Source of the DNA: Campanula takesimana
Lineage: Eukaryota > Streptophyta > Magnoliopsida > Asterales > Campanulaceae
Reading direction: 5' to 3'
Assembly: GCA_026119855.1 (NCBI GenBank)
Contig: JAOWBW010000381.1
Location: 744,001 to 808,000, forward strand
Length of the DNA stretch: 64,000 nucleotides
A program made the translations under genes and the position numbers. Shown piece by piece: positions 36,552 to 46,929 of this stretch; the first letter of the stretch is position 1, and each line of letters opens with the position of its first letter. The notes beneath the pieces are model-generated. The model was not told the origin of the DNA. It saw nothing but the letters and a program-made list of their open reading frames with translations, and did not search any database.

Positions 36552-38667
36552 TGTAAGATACCCGCGGGAAAAATGGAAAGGTTTCCTCTCGAGAATCAAA
36601 CACGGTGTAATTCCAAAAGATAACGGAGTCTCCACGTTAGTTTAACTTTAAACCCAAACTTAACGAAAAAAGGTTAGAGAAAAAGGATTCGGAGGTCACG
36701 TTACACTTTGGGAAGAACTTAATCAAGGTTCACCCAAAGTGCCTCGGAAAACCGAGTCTCCCTAAGTTTGTTGATAAAAGATGTGCAAGTGTGTGTGTAT
36801 GTGTTTTTCTTGAAAATAAGAGAAACCGACTTGTTTTAAAAAGTGATTTTGGAAAATGAAATGTAGGCATGTTAATGCCCTTTGTTCTTTGATACTTTAG
36901 AGAGGCAAAATATAATGTTCATCCAAGTAAAATATGGAATTTTTAGGGACGGACTTTTACTTAGCCATGGAAAAGGCTAGCAAAGTCAAGAGGGACAATC
37001 TTGTTCATCCTATGCATCAAACCCATGTAAGAATAACCAAGATCAAGGTCAAGGCCATGGTTTGAGCAATCATTGGAGAATAATAACCATAATACCTTTA
37101 CTTGGATAGAACCATGACTTGGATGAATAAAGATGGTCAACTTTATCATCCAAGTATGGTAATCATCATAAGATTAAAATAAATAAAAGCTTTTCTTGGG
37201 CAAATCATTACTTGGATGAATAAAGATTGTGGCTTTATCATCCAAGTAAGATAAACAAGAAAAGATTTGAAATAAAGACTTTTTAAATGGAAATAAACAT
37301 TAAAGATTAAGACTTTAAATGTAACAACCATCTCCATTTAGTTCATCATTTTAATGCACCATTGAAGTGCAATATGAACCCTTTAGGATCATATGGGTAT
37401 TTGGATCCAAGTTATATAAAGATTACATTAATAAATAAAGACTTGTAAAATAAAGACTTGTAAATGTAAATGACTTGAATTTAAAGTGCATAAATATAAA
37501 TTACATAAATTTAACAAATATTCCTCTCCACTTGGTTCATCATTTTAATACACCATAAAAGTGTAAGATAAAGCCATTGGGATCATAAGAGTATTTGGAT
37601 CCAATCATTTATATATATAAAGGCTACATTTTTATGAGCAAGAAAATAAATAATGTCAATATCCCAACAAGAACAATATAAAGATGACAATAAAATAAAT
37701 ACTTGAAATTAAAGATGACAATAAATGTAAAGACTTGGAATTAAAGATGATAATAAAGTAAAGATTCAACCTTTAAGCAAGATTGGGATAAATCATTAAT
37801 TGATTGACCCAAGTTTGCTTCCTTTTTCACTTAGAGATCATGGACTCCAAGATTTTCACTTAACATGGATTAATCACCATCTTTCACAAAAAACAACCAC
37901 TCAATTTTGTAGAGAGAACAATTTTAGGGAGTAACTTTGCTAGGGAATTCTTGTTGTTATGAGAAAGGATGAGCTCTCTATTTATAGGGAATTGGGGGCT
38001 TGTTCTTGCTTAGGGGCTAAGCAAAAATAGGATATTCTTTGAATCTTTTTTTGGTCACAAATTGGATCCTTTTTTGATCACAAAATGTGTTGAAATTGGA
38101 TCATTTTTGTGCACAAAATGGAGCATTTTCGGATGTAAAATGGGCTGAGAATTAATTCTTCTAGAAGGGGTGTGTGGGTGACACAAATGGGGGTGAAGGA
38201 CCAATCAGAATGTGCCAAGGAGGGGCTGTGAGGGTGAGGGGGACAAGGTTGGATGAAGAGCCAATCAGAGTGAGGCGTGTGGCGGGTTTGTCGGGCAAGT
38301 GACTGTCACGCGGGGGACAAGGCGCGTGAGGCTGGGGGGTTGTCGGCTCAATGGCGAAAGCGCGCCTACCAGGCGCGTTTCCAGAAGCTCGCGTACGCCT
38401 TCAAGAAGCGCGCCTGGTAGGTGCGACCGCTTCCCTTTTTCAGACGGTTTTCTGGAAATTCCAACAAAGTTCTTTTGGGCTTTGTGGGAATAAATCCATG
38501 GTCCTGGCTTTCTGGAAATTACCAGAAAGTCCTTCCCTTTCCAGAATTAGTCAATTAATGCCTAAAACACCCTTTGAATATTATAATGACCCAATTAAGT
38601 CCCAAATTATCCCTTAACCCCGCAATTTGATTATTTGAGGATAGTAATCCGGATCGGGGTACTTACA
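36552..38667 (-). repeat. outer Tat-like 3' LTR
   Basis: It matches 58238-60371 with roughly 97% identity by eye. On the minus strand a TATAAATA box lies at 37979-37986. GC-rich GCGCGCCT boxes occupy about 38357-38415. The primer-site mimic near 36628 is mutated here (GGAGTCTCCAC). Confidence 0.92.
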
Positions 38668-38777
38668 GAGCCCCTCGGCAACGTCGCTTTTGGAGAAAGC
38701 GGGGTTGTCGATAAGAGAAAGAATCTCGATCCGGTGAACTATCAAGATGGGAGAGATGGTGACCAAGGTGGTCAAGT

Positions 38778-38842
38778 GGCTTGACCCTTATCTGTAAAGG
38801 ATTCCTACGTATCCCTATCCTAAGGAATCAAGCCGGTCGTAG
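38778..38842 (-). other. predicted pseudoknot RNA motif, copy F
   Basis: On the minus strand CTACG (38842-38838) pairs with CGTAG (38809-38805). The enclosed hairpin is ATTCCT/AGGGAT with one G-T pair. The second hairpin is CCTT/AAGG. The pseudoknot is GGCTT (38834-38830) with AAGCC (38782-38778). It lies about 110 bases before the 3' LTR in element sense. Confidence 0.65.
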
Positions 38843-38934
38843 TTCTGGGGCGAGAGACTTTAAGGCTAATCAAACCTAAGACCTAGGTGGATATCTGTCA
38901 TCCTCTCCTAAGGGAACGGGCATGGCTCTTGGAG

Positions 38935-39355
38935 AGTTAAAGGCGGGACATGGTCAACTTGGCTCTATGGAGAGGGTTGACTTATAAGGACATGGTCAAC
39001 TTGGCTCTATTGGAGAGGGTCGACTTACACGGAACATGGTCAACTTGGATCTATTGGAGAGGGTTGACTTACGCGGCAAAGGCATGACTCATGGTGAGTT
39101 CAGAGGCGGGACACGGTCAACTTGGCTCTATGGAGAGGGTTGACTTACAAGGACATAGTCAACTTGGCTCTATTGGAGAGGGTTGACTTACGCGGTAAAG
39201 GCATGAATCTTAGTGAGTTCAGAGGCAGAACACGGTCAACTTGGCTCTATGGAGAGGGTCGACTTACATGGACATGGTCAACTTGGCTCTATTGGAGAGG
39301 ATTGACTTACGCGGCAAAGGCATGACTCTCGGGGTCAGAGGCGGGACATGGTCAA
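38935..39355. repeat. GGTCAACTTGGCTCTATGGA-type tandem array, left part
   Basis: Degenerate 35-60-bp units with the words GGTCAACTTGGCTCTAT, GGAGAGGGTTGACTTAC and AAAGGCATGACTC. The array continues at 51038-51240. The inner element inserted into it at CTTGG. Confidence 0.85.
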
Positions 39356-39591
39356 CTTGGTGTAAGTACCCCAATCTGAAATCGACCTACTTTAGAGGAA
39401 TTCTTGGTACCATTGAGGGATAAACCAATGGGCCAGGACCTCACTAAGATAAACCTGATATTCCAGGACTGAACTGGAATTAAACTTGGAAAAATCCAGA
39501 AGCTCGCCAAGTCGAGTCGTACGGATGGTTTGGGCGCATGAGGGGTTGAGCCGTACGGCTACTTTGGGCACCCTCAGCCTCTATAAATTGA

Positions 39592-39598
39592 ACCCCAT
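39592..39598 (+). promoter_or_regulatory. TATA box of the inner Tat-like LTR
   Basis: TATAAAT following GCCTC, repeated at 49737-49743 in the other LTR. Confidence 0.5.
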
Positions 39599-40792
39599 GC
39601 TGATCATTTCAGGGGGGAAGAAACAACATAAGAGAGATTACTCTGTCAAAATCACTACAGAAGTGTGAGAGGAGTGAAACAAAGAGTGAAATAGAGAAAG
39701 GAAGATTGGCTAAACCAAAATAGGTAAAGCCATCTTCTCCCCCTCCCTTCTCTTCATCTATAACTCTATTTTATCTTTAATCTTTGTTTAAGTTATGTTA
39801 ATCTTTATATTACTTGCAAGACTTATCCATTCAAGCACTTTTACATTACTTGCAAGACTTGTCCATTCAAGCAACTTTACATTTATGCAAGACTTGTCCA
39901 TTCAAGGAAATATACATATATTACTCTATATATTTCTCTTGTCCAAGCCATGAGATGATCCAACGTGCCCTCCATGCCTTGTGTGGAAGAGGTTCAAACC
40001 TAGATGATCATGGCTTGTTGATTGTCATTTACATTCTTGTCTAGTTGGAATGATGCTTTTGTTGGCAATAATGATCATTTGGATGATAAAGCCTCCATCT
40101 TTATCATCCAATATTGAACTAGCTCTAAAGTCCCTTTTAGGGCCATAAAGATGCAATCTTTATGTGTTGATTTGACTCTTTGAAGGTTAATAAGTCATAA
40201 AAATGCCATCTTGGGGATAAAGTTTCAATCTTTAATCACCAAATGGTCAATTTTGGCCCAAGGGGCATGTTCATCAACTTTTCTTAATTTTCTCCCATGA
40301 TTGCTTATGATCACACCCAAATACTTGTTTTAGGGACTAAGTGATGATAATTTAGCATAGGAATGTTGTATTTAAATTTATAAAATGATTTAAACAAACT
40401 GGAATCAAAACAGTTCTGTCCAGTTTCAACAAAATGTTCTGTTTCTGCTCTGAAACTGGACTGTTCTTGACTGAACTGTAAAATCCCAGGAAATGGCCTG
40501 TACATCCGTACGGCTATGTTGGGAACAGGGGGCAAAATGTCTGTTTTGCCCTCTAAGCCCTATTTTCTTGATAAACAGACCATTTCAGTTAAGTTTTTCC
40601 AAATAAAACCAATAACAGAAACTTTTCCGTTAAATACATACACACACATGCACATTTTCAAACTAACTAGGGAGACTCGGTTCTTTCCGAGGCATTTGGG
40701 TGAACCGCAAATATGTTCTTCCAAAGTGTAACCTGACCTCCGATCTCACCTTCTCTAACCATTTTCATTTGTTGGGTTTAAAATTAACAAAT

Positions 40793-40804
40793 GTGGCGAC
40801 TCCG
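40793..40804 (+). other. primer-site mimic inside the inner LTR
   Basis: GTGGCGACTCCG repeats the first 12 bases of the primer site at 40881, 88 bases upstream. It carries the same C (ACTCC) that distinguishes this element's primer site from the ACTCT form of the other two. Confidence 0.7.
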
Positions 40805-40880
40805 TTTCTTTTCGTTAGGAAAGTTAACCGTGTTTGGTATTTCGCCTTGAAACTTGTTGTTTTGGGGCGGGATCCTTACA

Positions 40881-40899
40881 GTGGCGACTCCGCTGGGGA
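40881..40899 (+). other. primer-binding site of the inner Tat-like element
   Basis: GTGGCGACTCCGCTGGGGA immediately after the LTR end TTACA. Confidence 0.85.
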
Positions 40900-42515
40900 A
40901 AAGAGTGCTTACGAACTTCTCTTTAGAAGCTTTGGAAGCACTTTTGTGTGGGTCAAACTCCCGTCTCCGTTAGTTAACTTTGTGCATGATTGTGTGTTTT
41001 TGTTGTTTCTGTTTGAACTGTTTTGAGTGCATACGCTATGGAAATGCAATGAATTGGAGCATGATGATCAGAAGTTTGAGAAACTGAGATAAAATCTTAA
41101 CCCTCTTGATCTAGCCGTACGGCTACTTTGGTAAAAGGCCAGAATGTTGCAAATTAACAATTTTGTGCAGGGCAGCAACATTCTGAATTTCCTTCTGCTT
41201 CTGCTTGTCCAGGTTCCAAATTTACAGCCTTACTTGTGCACATTACCTTTATTCTTTTGGCCAAAACTTGGTTTTTAAAACTTGGTTATGCATGATCTCT
41301 TGTCAATAAAAATGGTTTCCAAAATCTCATTGTGCATAACCCCTTTTTGTAAAAATTTCTTGACTCTTCGCGCTGTGCACAACTTGCTTTGTACAAATGG
41401 TTTCAATGTAAAGATTGTTCTTTTGACAAAATGTTTGATTCGAAATTTTTTGGTTGTGCACAACTTGGTACATATACAAGTTTTGGTCTTTGTTCAATCA
41501 TGTTCTTTTGATTCATTGTGTGTATAAGATGCTTACTCGCTTGTTCATACTTGTTCATATCTTGCTCATGCCATGCTCATCATGTTGAAAAACAAAATAA
41601 AAATCTCTATTTTGACTCAAAAAAGGAATATAGAATTGACTTCACACAACGCGCACTTGATCTTGCACGTTCCAAATACCCTTTAAACCCGGGATGGATG
41701 CCAGATGCAGCTCGATTGGTGCTCTTGTTCCCTTCGAGCGCGCACGGGCCCATTCCACCTCCCCTTCCGAGCCGAGTCAACCACACTTGTCCATGACACA
41801 CAAACACTGAGACTTTGGTTGGTTTTTGGTCTAGCTCATGTTACCACATCCCTAATATGTGTCTGAGATTAATTATGGCCAAGTTAGTGCCCGAGTCACG
41901 ACTCCTTGTGAAAACAAGTGTGACCAAGGTCAACTTTGACCCGGTCCTTGACTTATGCGTTAATGTTGACTATGATTAACCTAAGTCATGTGTTATGGAT
42001 TGGGTGACACCGTGTTGTCAAACCCTAATGAATGGTCCATACTAATCATCCTTAAGCCCAAGGATAAGATTCGAGAGCCCTTATCAAAGATGAGGTTATG
42101 CCAGAAGTCCCTTAAGTCCCTAAGAAGAATCTTGATCTTAACCGGGGCTTAATCATGATTGGGATTGCTCAAGCATTGGGAATCTTGCGATGCACTAGAC
42201 CTAGGTTCGTTTTTTTTGGTCGGTGGAAGCCGCTTGCCCTATAGGACCCTCGCCCGGGACAGTCCATCCTCGGGAGTGTGCAAGACAGGTGAAAAACGAG
42301 GGGTCTATAGGCGTAGTGATGGCCTCCACTGATCTAGGAATTAGAGTAGTTGCGAAAAAGAAGAGAAATCTTTTCCAACCATTTAGGAATAAAATTGCTT
42401 TTTAAGTAAACTTTGATGAATAAATAATTGCGCATTGCATGAGTTTGCTCCATTTGTGCTTCTTGTCTTTGACGCATCGCATTCTTGCGTTAACAAGCGT
42501 CATCTTGTTAATTCT
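40900..42515 (+). other. inner element 5' leader, non-coding
   Basis: No recognised domain. A CCGTACGG palindrome lies near 41116. A loosely repeated phrase (TTGTGCATAAC / CTGTGCACAACTTG) recurs between 41230 and 41470. The same leader, on the minus strand, is seen at about 56730-58215 in the outer element, including the phrase TATAGGCGTAGTGATGGCC. Confidence 0.6.
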
Positions 42516-42519
42516 TTGG

Positions 42520-43790
42520 ACGGATCCCCGTTATCCTCCAAGACTTCCATTATGTGATTTCGTTAAAGTCTTTGGACGGATCCCCGTTATCCTCCAAGAC
42601 TTCCGTTAAGTGATTTCGTTAAGTCTTTAGACGGATTCCCGTTATCCTCCAAGACTTCCGTTAAGTGATTTTGTTAAGTCTTCGGACGGATCCCCGTTAT
42701 CCTCTGAGACTCCCGTGGTGATCCCCGTCGTGATCCGTGGTGATCCCCATTGTGATCCCGTTGTGATCCTCGTTGAGATTCCCGTTGGAACCTTAGGCAT
42801 AGTCCCTAGTTCCCCGTTGTGATCCTCGTTGAGATTCCCGTTGGAACCTTGGGCATAGTCCCTAGTTCCCCATTGTGGATCCTCGTTGAGATTCCCGTTG
42901 GAACCTTAGGCATAGTCCCTAGTTCCCCGTTGTGCATCCTCGTTGAGATTCCCGTTGGAACCTTAGGCATAGTCCCTAGTTCCCCGTTGTGCATCCTCGT
43001 TGAGATTCCCGTTGGAACCTTAGGCATAGTCCCTAGTTCCCCGTTGTGGATCCTCGTTCAGATTCCCGTTGGAACCTTAGGCATAGTCCCTAGTTTCCTG
43101 TTGTGCATCCCCGTTGAGATTCCCTTTGGAACCTTAGGCATAGTCCCTAGTTCCCCGTTGTGATCCTCGTTGACATTCCCGTTGGAACCTTAGGCATAGT
43201 CCCTAGTTCCCCGTTGTGATCCTCGTTGAGATTCCCGTTGGAACCTTAGGCATAGTCCCTAGTTCTCCATTGTGATCCTTGTTGATATTCACGTTGGAAC
43301 CTTAGGCATAGTCCCTAGTTCCCCGTTGTGATCCTCGTTGAGATTCCCGTTTGAACCTTAGGCATAGTCCCTAGTTCTCTATTGTGATCCTCGTTGAGAT
43401 TCCCGTTTGAACCTTGGGCATAGTCCCTAGTTCCCCGTTGTGGATCCTCGTTGAGATTCCCGTTGGAACCTTAGGCATAGTCCCTAGTTCCCCGTTGTGC
43501 ATCCTCGTTGAGATTCCCGTTGGAACCTTAGGCATAGTCCCTAGTTCCCCGTTGTGATCCTCGTTGAGATTCCCGTTGGAACCTTAGGCATAGTCCCTAG
43601 TTCCCCGTTATGATCCTCGTTGAGATTCCCGTTGGAACCCTAGGCATAGTCCCTAGTTCCCCGTTGTGATTCCCGTCGAGATTCCCGCTAAGTTTCCCGT
43701 TGAAAATTTGAGGAACCCTAGGCGTTGTCCCCTAGGTCCCCATTAAGACTTCCGTTGGAACCCTAGGCGTGGTCCCCTAGAAAGTCAGTC
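42520..43790 (+). repeat. ~55-bp tandem array of the inner element
   Basis: About 15-17 units of 54-57 bp built from GAGATTCCCGTTGGAACC, TTAGGCATAGTCCCTAG and TTCCCCGTTGTG. A different short unit (GGACGGATCCCCGTTATCC) lies at its start, 42530-42710. Each unit can form a small CTTAGG/CCTAG hairpin. The last units near 43680-43780 turn into CCTAGGCGTTGTCCCCTAGG, the form amplified in the outer element. Confidence 0.92.
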
Positions 43791-43872
43791 AAGTCTTTGG
43801 GTGGATCCCCGTTATCTCCCAAGAAGTCAGTCATGTTCTTATTTTCCTCTTAGAATTCTACACCGGTCTGAG

Positions 43873-43949
43873 CTACGGTGACCTGAACCTCTCACCGCGT
43901 GGGACCCTCCCTCCGTGGTAAGGGAGCGTAGGCAACTTCGGCCCGGTCA
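43873..43949 (+). other. predicted pseudoknot RNA motif, copy C
   Basis: CTACG (43873-43877) pairs with CGTAG (43927-43931). The pseudoknot is TGACC (43879-43883) with GGTCA (43945-43949). The enclosed hairpin is weaker (CCCT/AGGG) and the second hairpin is not clear in this copy. Confidence 0.55.
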
Positions 43950-44190
43950 ATCCTAAAAAAAAAAATAAAAAAAAAATGTGTGAGTCTTCTACTCAAATGA
44001 AAAAAAAATGTGTGTGTGTCAATCTAAAAAAAAAAGGAAAATGTGTGAGTCTTTTACTCAAATGAAAAAAAATGTGTGTATGTCAATCCTAAAAAAAAAA
44101 AAAAAAAAAAAGGAAAATGTGTGAGTCTTTTGCTCAAATAAAAAATGTGTGTGTCAATCCTCATTTAAAAAAAAAAAAAAAAAAAGAAAT
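43950..44190 (+). repeat. A-rich tandem units
   Basis: Poly(A) runs alternate with GGAAAATGTGTGAGTCTTTT, CTCAAATG and TGTGTGTGTCAATCC. The outer element has the same phrase once on the minus strand near 54240-54290. Confidence 0.8.
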
Positions 44191-44389
44191 TCGGAGATCA
44201 AGATTTCTTAAATAAAAGATCAACCCTTTTCTAAAAGGCTAATCCGCTAACGAGGTGTTCCTCTCAAATCATGGTTATAATTTCACCTCGAGGTTTAAAA
44301 TGCTAAAGTCCTTTGAGGTCTTGTCCACCGGAAACATCAACCACGGAGCCCACCTCTGAATTGGCGTCCGAGACTTCCATCCATGTGAG

Positions 44390-44700
44390 CAAAGATTGGG
44401 ACACCGTCCACGAAAAGAGGCCTATGCTTCAAAATCCCAAAGATGGGTACATCAAATGGGGATCCGTACCCTCGCCGAATGCCATGCACGAGGTTACGCA
44501 CCTCAAAAGGAAGTCACCAAAAGGAGATGGCCAAATATGAGTCCGGCAATTACAAATCGAGCCAAGTGGAGACCTCGCGACATCTTTTTTGATGACACGG
44601 AGCCCGAGTTCCCCGTGGAAGACATGGAATGTGCCGCCGACAACCCCTCCAACAATCGAAGGAAAGAAGGGAGCATCGCACTTTATAGGAGCCCATCCCT
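44390..44700 (+). pseudogene. gag-like coil remnant shared by both Tat-like elements
   Basis: A frame at 44396-44734 carries phrases matching a minus-strand frame at about 54000-53700 in the outer element. Examples are LHQMEIRT/VHQMGIRT, ECHAR, AKWRP and FDDTEPEFPVEDME / PDDTEPEFPVEDME. The outer copy begins with a charged, coil-like run (MSKKIKRLEHCL). Position and composition recall the N-terminal part of Tat Gag, but no capsid core or zinc knuckle remains. The conservation suggests common descent; coding is doubtful. Confidence 0.5.
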
Positions 44701-45573
44701 AAAAAAAAAAAAAAAAAATAAAAATAAAAAATGATGAGTCTTCCAGCCTCGTAGGATCTAGACTTTCATCAAAGTCCGTCCGGACTGTGTCTTTTTATTT
44801 TTACGAAGGTCCGCACTTGGACATGTATGCACAAAGTTATCTCAATAAAAGAGTCATTTTCATTCTCTTCTCTCTAGACTTGAGACATTATTTGCAATAC
44901 ACATTTACTCTTGAAATTGCCTTGCTTGTTATGATCAATTGATTGCTACGTCCCCAAAATGATGAATTGACTTTTAAGCATACTAGTCAATGACGACTCA
45001 TTAAGGACGAATGGACCTAACACAAATGAAAAATGCTACACGCAAACAATTAATCTTGATGTGAATAAATGTTGTGATCAATTGGTATGAAGAAACCATT
45101 AATGGCAAATCTTCCCCCATACACCTCCCCGATACACAACCCGATACACCTTTCTGAGACAAATCCCTGATGCACATCAAAGGCATCCTGAGACAGTGAA
45201 AAGGTGAGGACGTTGTTGCTCAACCACCAAGATTGGACCTTGATCGCGCATGCGCAACCGAGCAAGGGGCTTCTCAGATCTTCGAGATCAAAACCAGAAT
45301 TGATAAGGAGCTGCAAGAAAGCCAATGCCCAAGATAGCAAGTTGGTGTTAATGTTTCCCTCAAAAAAAAAAAAAAAGGGAAATGAATGTATGGAAAGAAG
45401 GAAAAGAAATGGCGGAAAAAAAAGTTTGCCTCAAAAGGCCCGTTCAAACCAAAGAGGGTTCACCCCAAGGGGTCCATCTCAAGGAGTTCACCGCAAAGAA
45501 AAGTGAGCAACAGCGTCCTCCGAGACAACGTCAAAAGAAAGCCAACTTCAGCAAAAGATGGCCCAAGGCCGAA

Positions 45574-45653
45574 CTACGGTGACCTGAGCCTCTCACCGCG
45601 TGGGACCCTCCCTCCGTGGTAAGGGGAACGTAGGCAACCTTCGGGTCCGGTCA
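45574..45653 (+). other. predicted pseudoknot RNA motif, copy D
   Basis: CTACG (45574-45578) pairs with CGTAG (45629-45633). The second hairpin is ACC-TTCG-GGT (45637-45646). The pseudoknot is TGACC (45580-45584) with GGTCA (45649-45653), extendable to GTGACC/GGTCAC. Between them is a 45-base arm with CCCT/AGGG. Confidence 0.65.
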
Positions 45654-46258
45654 CAACATGAGAAAAGCCATCGAACCTTTGGCCCTCCCAAAAATAACCA
45701 AAGTCTCTTCTCTGCGGTCGCGCCAATGACCGATCTTTCAGATAGACATTGTTCGGCTCCACAAAGGAACCCATGAATTATGATTCCCCTTCTTTGGTCA
45801 AAACCCCTTTCCGTGGTCACGCCAAGACCCTGAAACCCTGAAATGACCCAAAAAGCCTTCTCATTCCCGATCTTGCCATTGATCGAATCTTAATCTCAAT
45901 TGATCACAACAGTTATACATGTCAAGGCTAATTGCTTGTTATAATCCTGACTTAATAATGAACATGGTCCATTCAAACAATCAATTTGATGATATTAACT
46001 AAGGCCAATTTCAAATGTCTCGACAAGTCTTCTTCTCTACATCTTAGGAAAGAGCTAAACACTTGTCTTCTGTCAAGCAAGGGCTTCCTCCCATTTCATG
46101 ATACATTGCTCAAAGAGCTGACCAACATAAAGGGACTCTCTCCCAAATAAAATTCCCTTGCATGTTTCCTCCATGAAAAAATACTTTAAAGTCCCCGTTC
46201 TATCGAGTCGGCTGGATCACTCATAAAAAAAAAAAAAGGCACCAAAAAAAGTAGCCCG

Positions 46259-46288
46259 CTAGGTTGAAAACCCGTAAGGGCGGCCTAG
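46259..46288 (+). other. CTAG-type hairpin, inner element copy 1
   Basis: CTAGG (46259-46263) pairs with CCTAG (46284-46288), enclosing CCC/GGG. It is followed by GCAAAAAACGGGGTGTACCA. Confidence 0.65.
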
Positions 46289-46336
46289 GCAAAAAACGGG
46301 GTGTACCATAAAAGACGCAAAAAAAAAAGTAGCCCA

Positions 46337-46366
46337 CTAGGTTGAAAACCCGCAAGGGCGGCCTAG
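46337..46366 (+). other. CTAG-type hairpin, inner element copy 2
   Basis: CTAGG (46337-46341) pairs with CCTAG (46362-46366), with the same spacing and flanks as the copy 78 bases before. Followed by a GGGTGCGTCATGAAAA phrase. Confidence 0.65.
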
Positions 46367-46469
46367 GCAAAAGAAAGGGTGCGTCATGAAAAAAAAAAGG
46401 GATGGGTTCCTAACCTCACTTCAAAGGTCAAAAGATGGTATTAGGTCTACGCCAACATCAAAAGTCGGA

Positions 46470-46640
46470 GGACGACATTGGGGCCACCCCGACACATACA
46501 ATGACATTGGGGCTACACCGCCACCGACGCAGGCCGGAAACACGGGGCTATGCCGCCACCGATGCCAACAAGGACATGGGGCTACCCCAACATTGATGAT
46601 TACAAGGACATGGGGCTACCCCGACATCGACGACAAAAGG
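46470..46640 (+). repeat. short degenerate repeats with GACATTGGGGCTAC
   Basis: Five or six units of about 30-35 bases carrying ACATGGGGCTACCCCGACAT or a variant. The GGGGCTACCCC word is itself a small palindrome. Confidence 0.75.
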
Positions 46641-46929
46641 GTTCTCTACTCCCGATCGCTCCTAAGAAATGGACAAAGCTCCAAAGGACTTTATGCATAA
46701 CAAACCTCACGGTTAAGTTAAGATCAAAAATCTGACTAAAATGCTTTGTTAAAAGATTTGCCTTTAGGAATAAGCATTTCCGAAATTTGCCCTTTTGGCA
46801 TCATTTATCAAAGACCATGTTTCAAGCAAAATGCTTTTGATCTCCTCTCAAAATGATTTTCCCAAAGTTTTGGACTCTTTCGTCCATAATGCGTCTGAAC
46901 GGTTACCCCTAGGCTCTTCTCCGGTGTCA

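Larger units (their letters stand above)
39361..40880 (+). repeat. inner Tat-like 5' LTR
   Basis: 1520 bp, close to 49516-51037. TATAAAT at 39592-39598, with a CCGTACGG palindrome just upstream (39551) and another near 40508. Three copies of a CAAGACTTGTCCATTCAAG-like unit lie near 39816-39910. A primer-site mimic GTGGCGACTCCG starts at 40793. Confidence 0.94.

Noticed and set aside
42806..43163. Repetitive frames on both strands in the 55-bp array
   Set aside because: Tandem DNA units of 54-57 bp keep short frames open; the unit length varies and breaks the frame.
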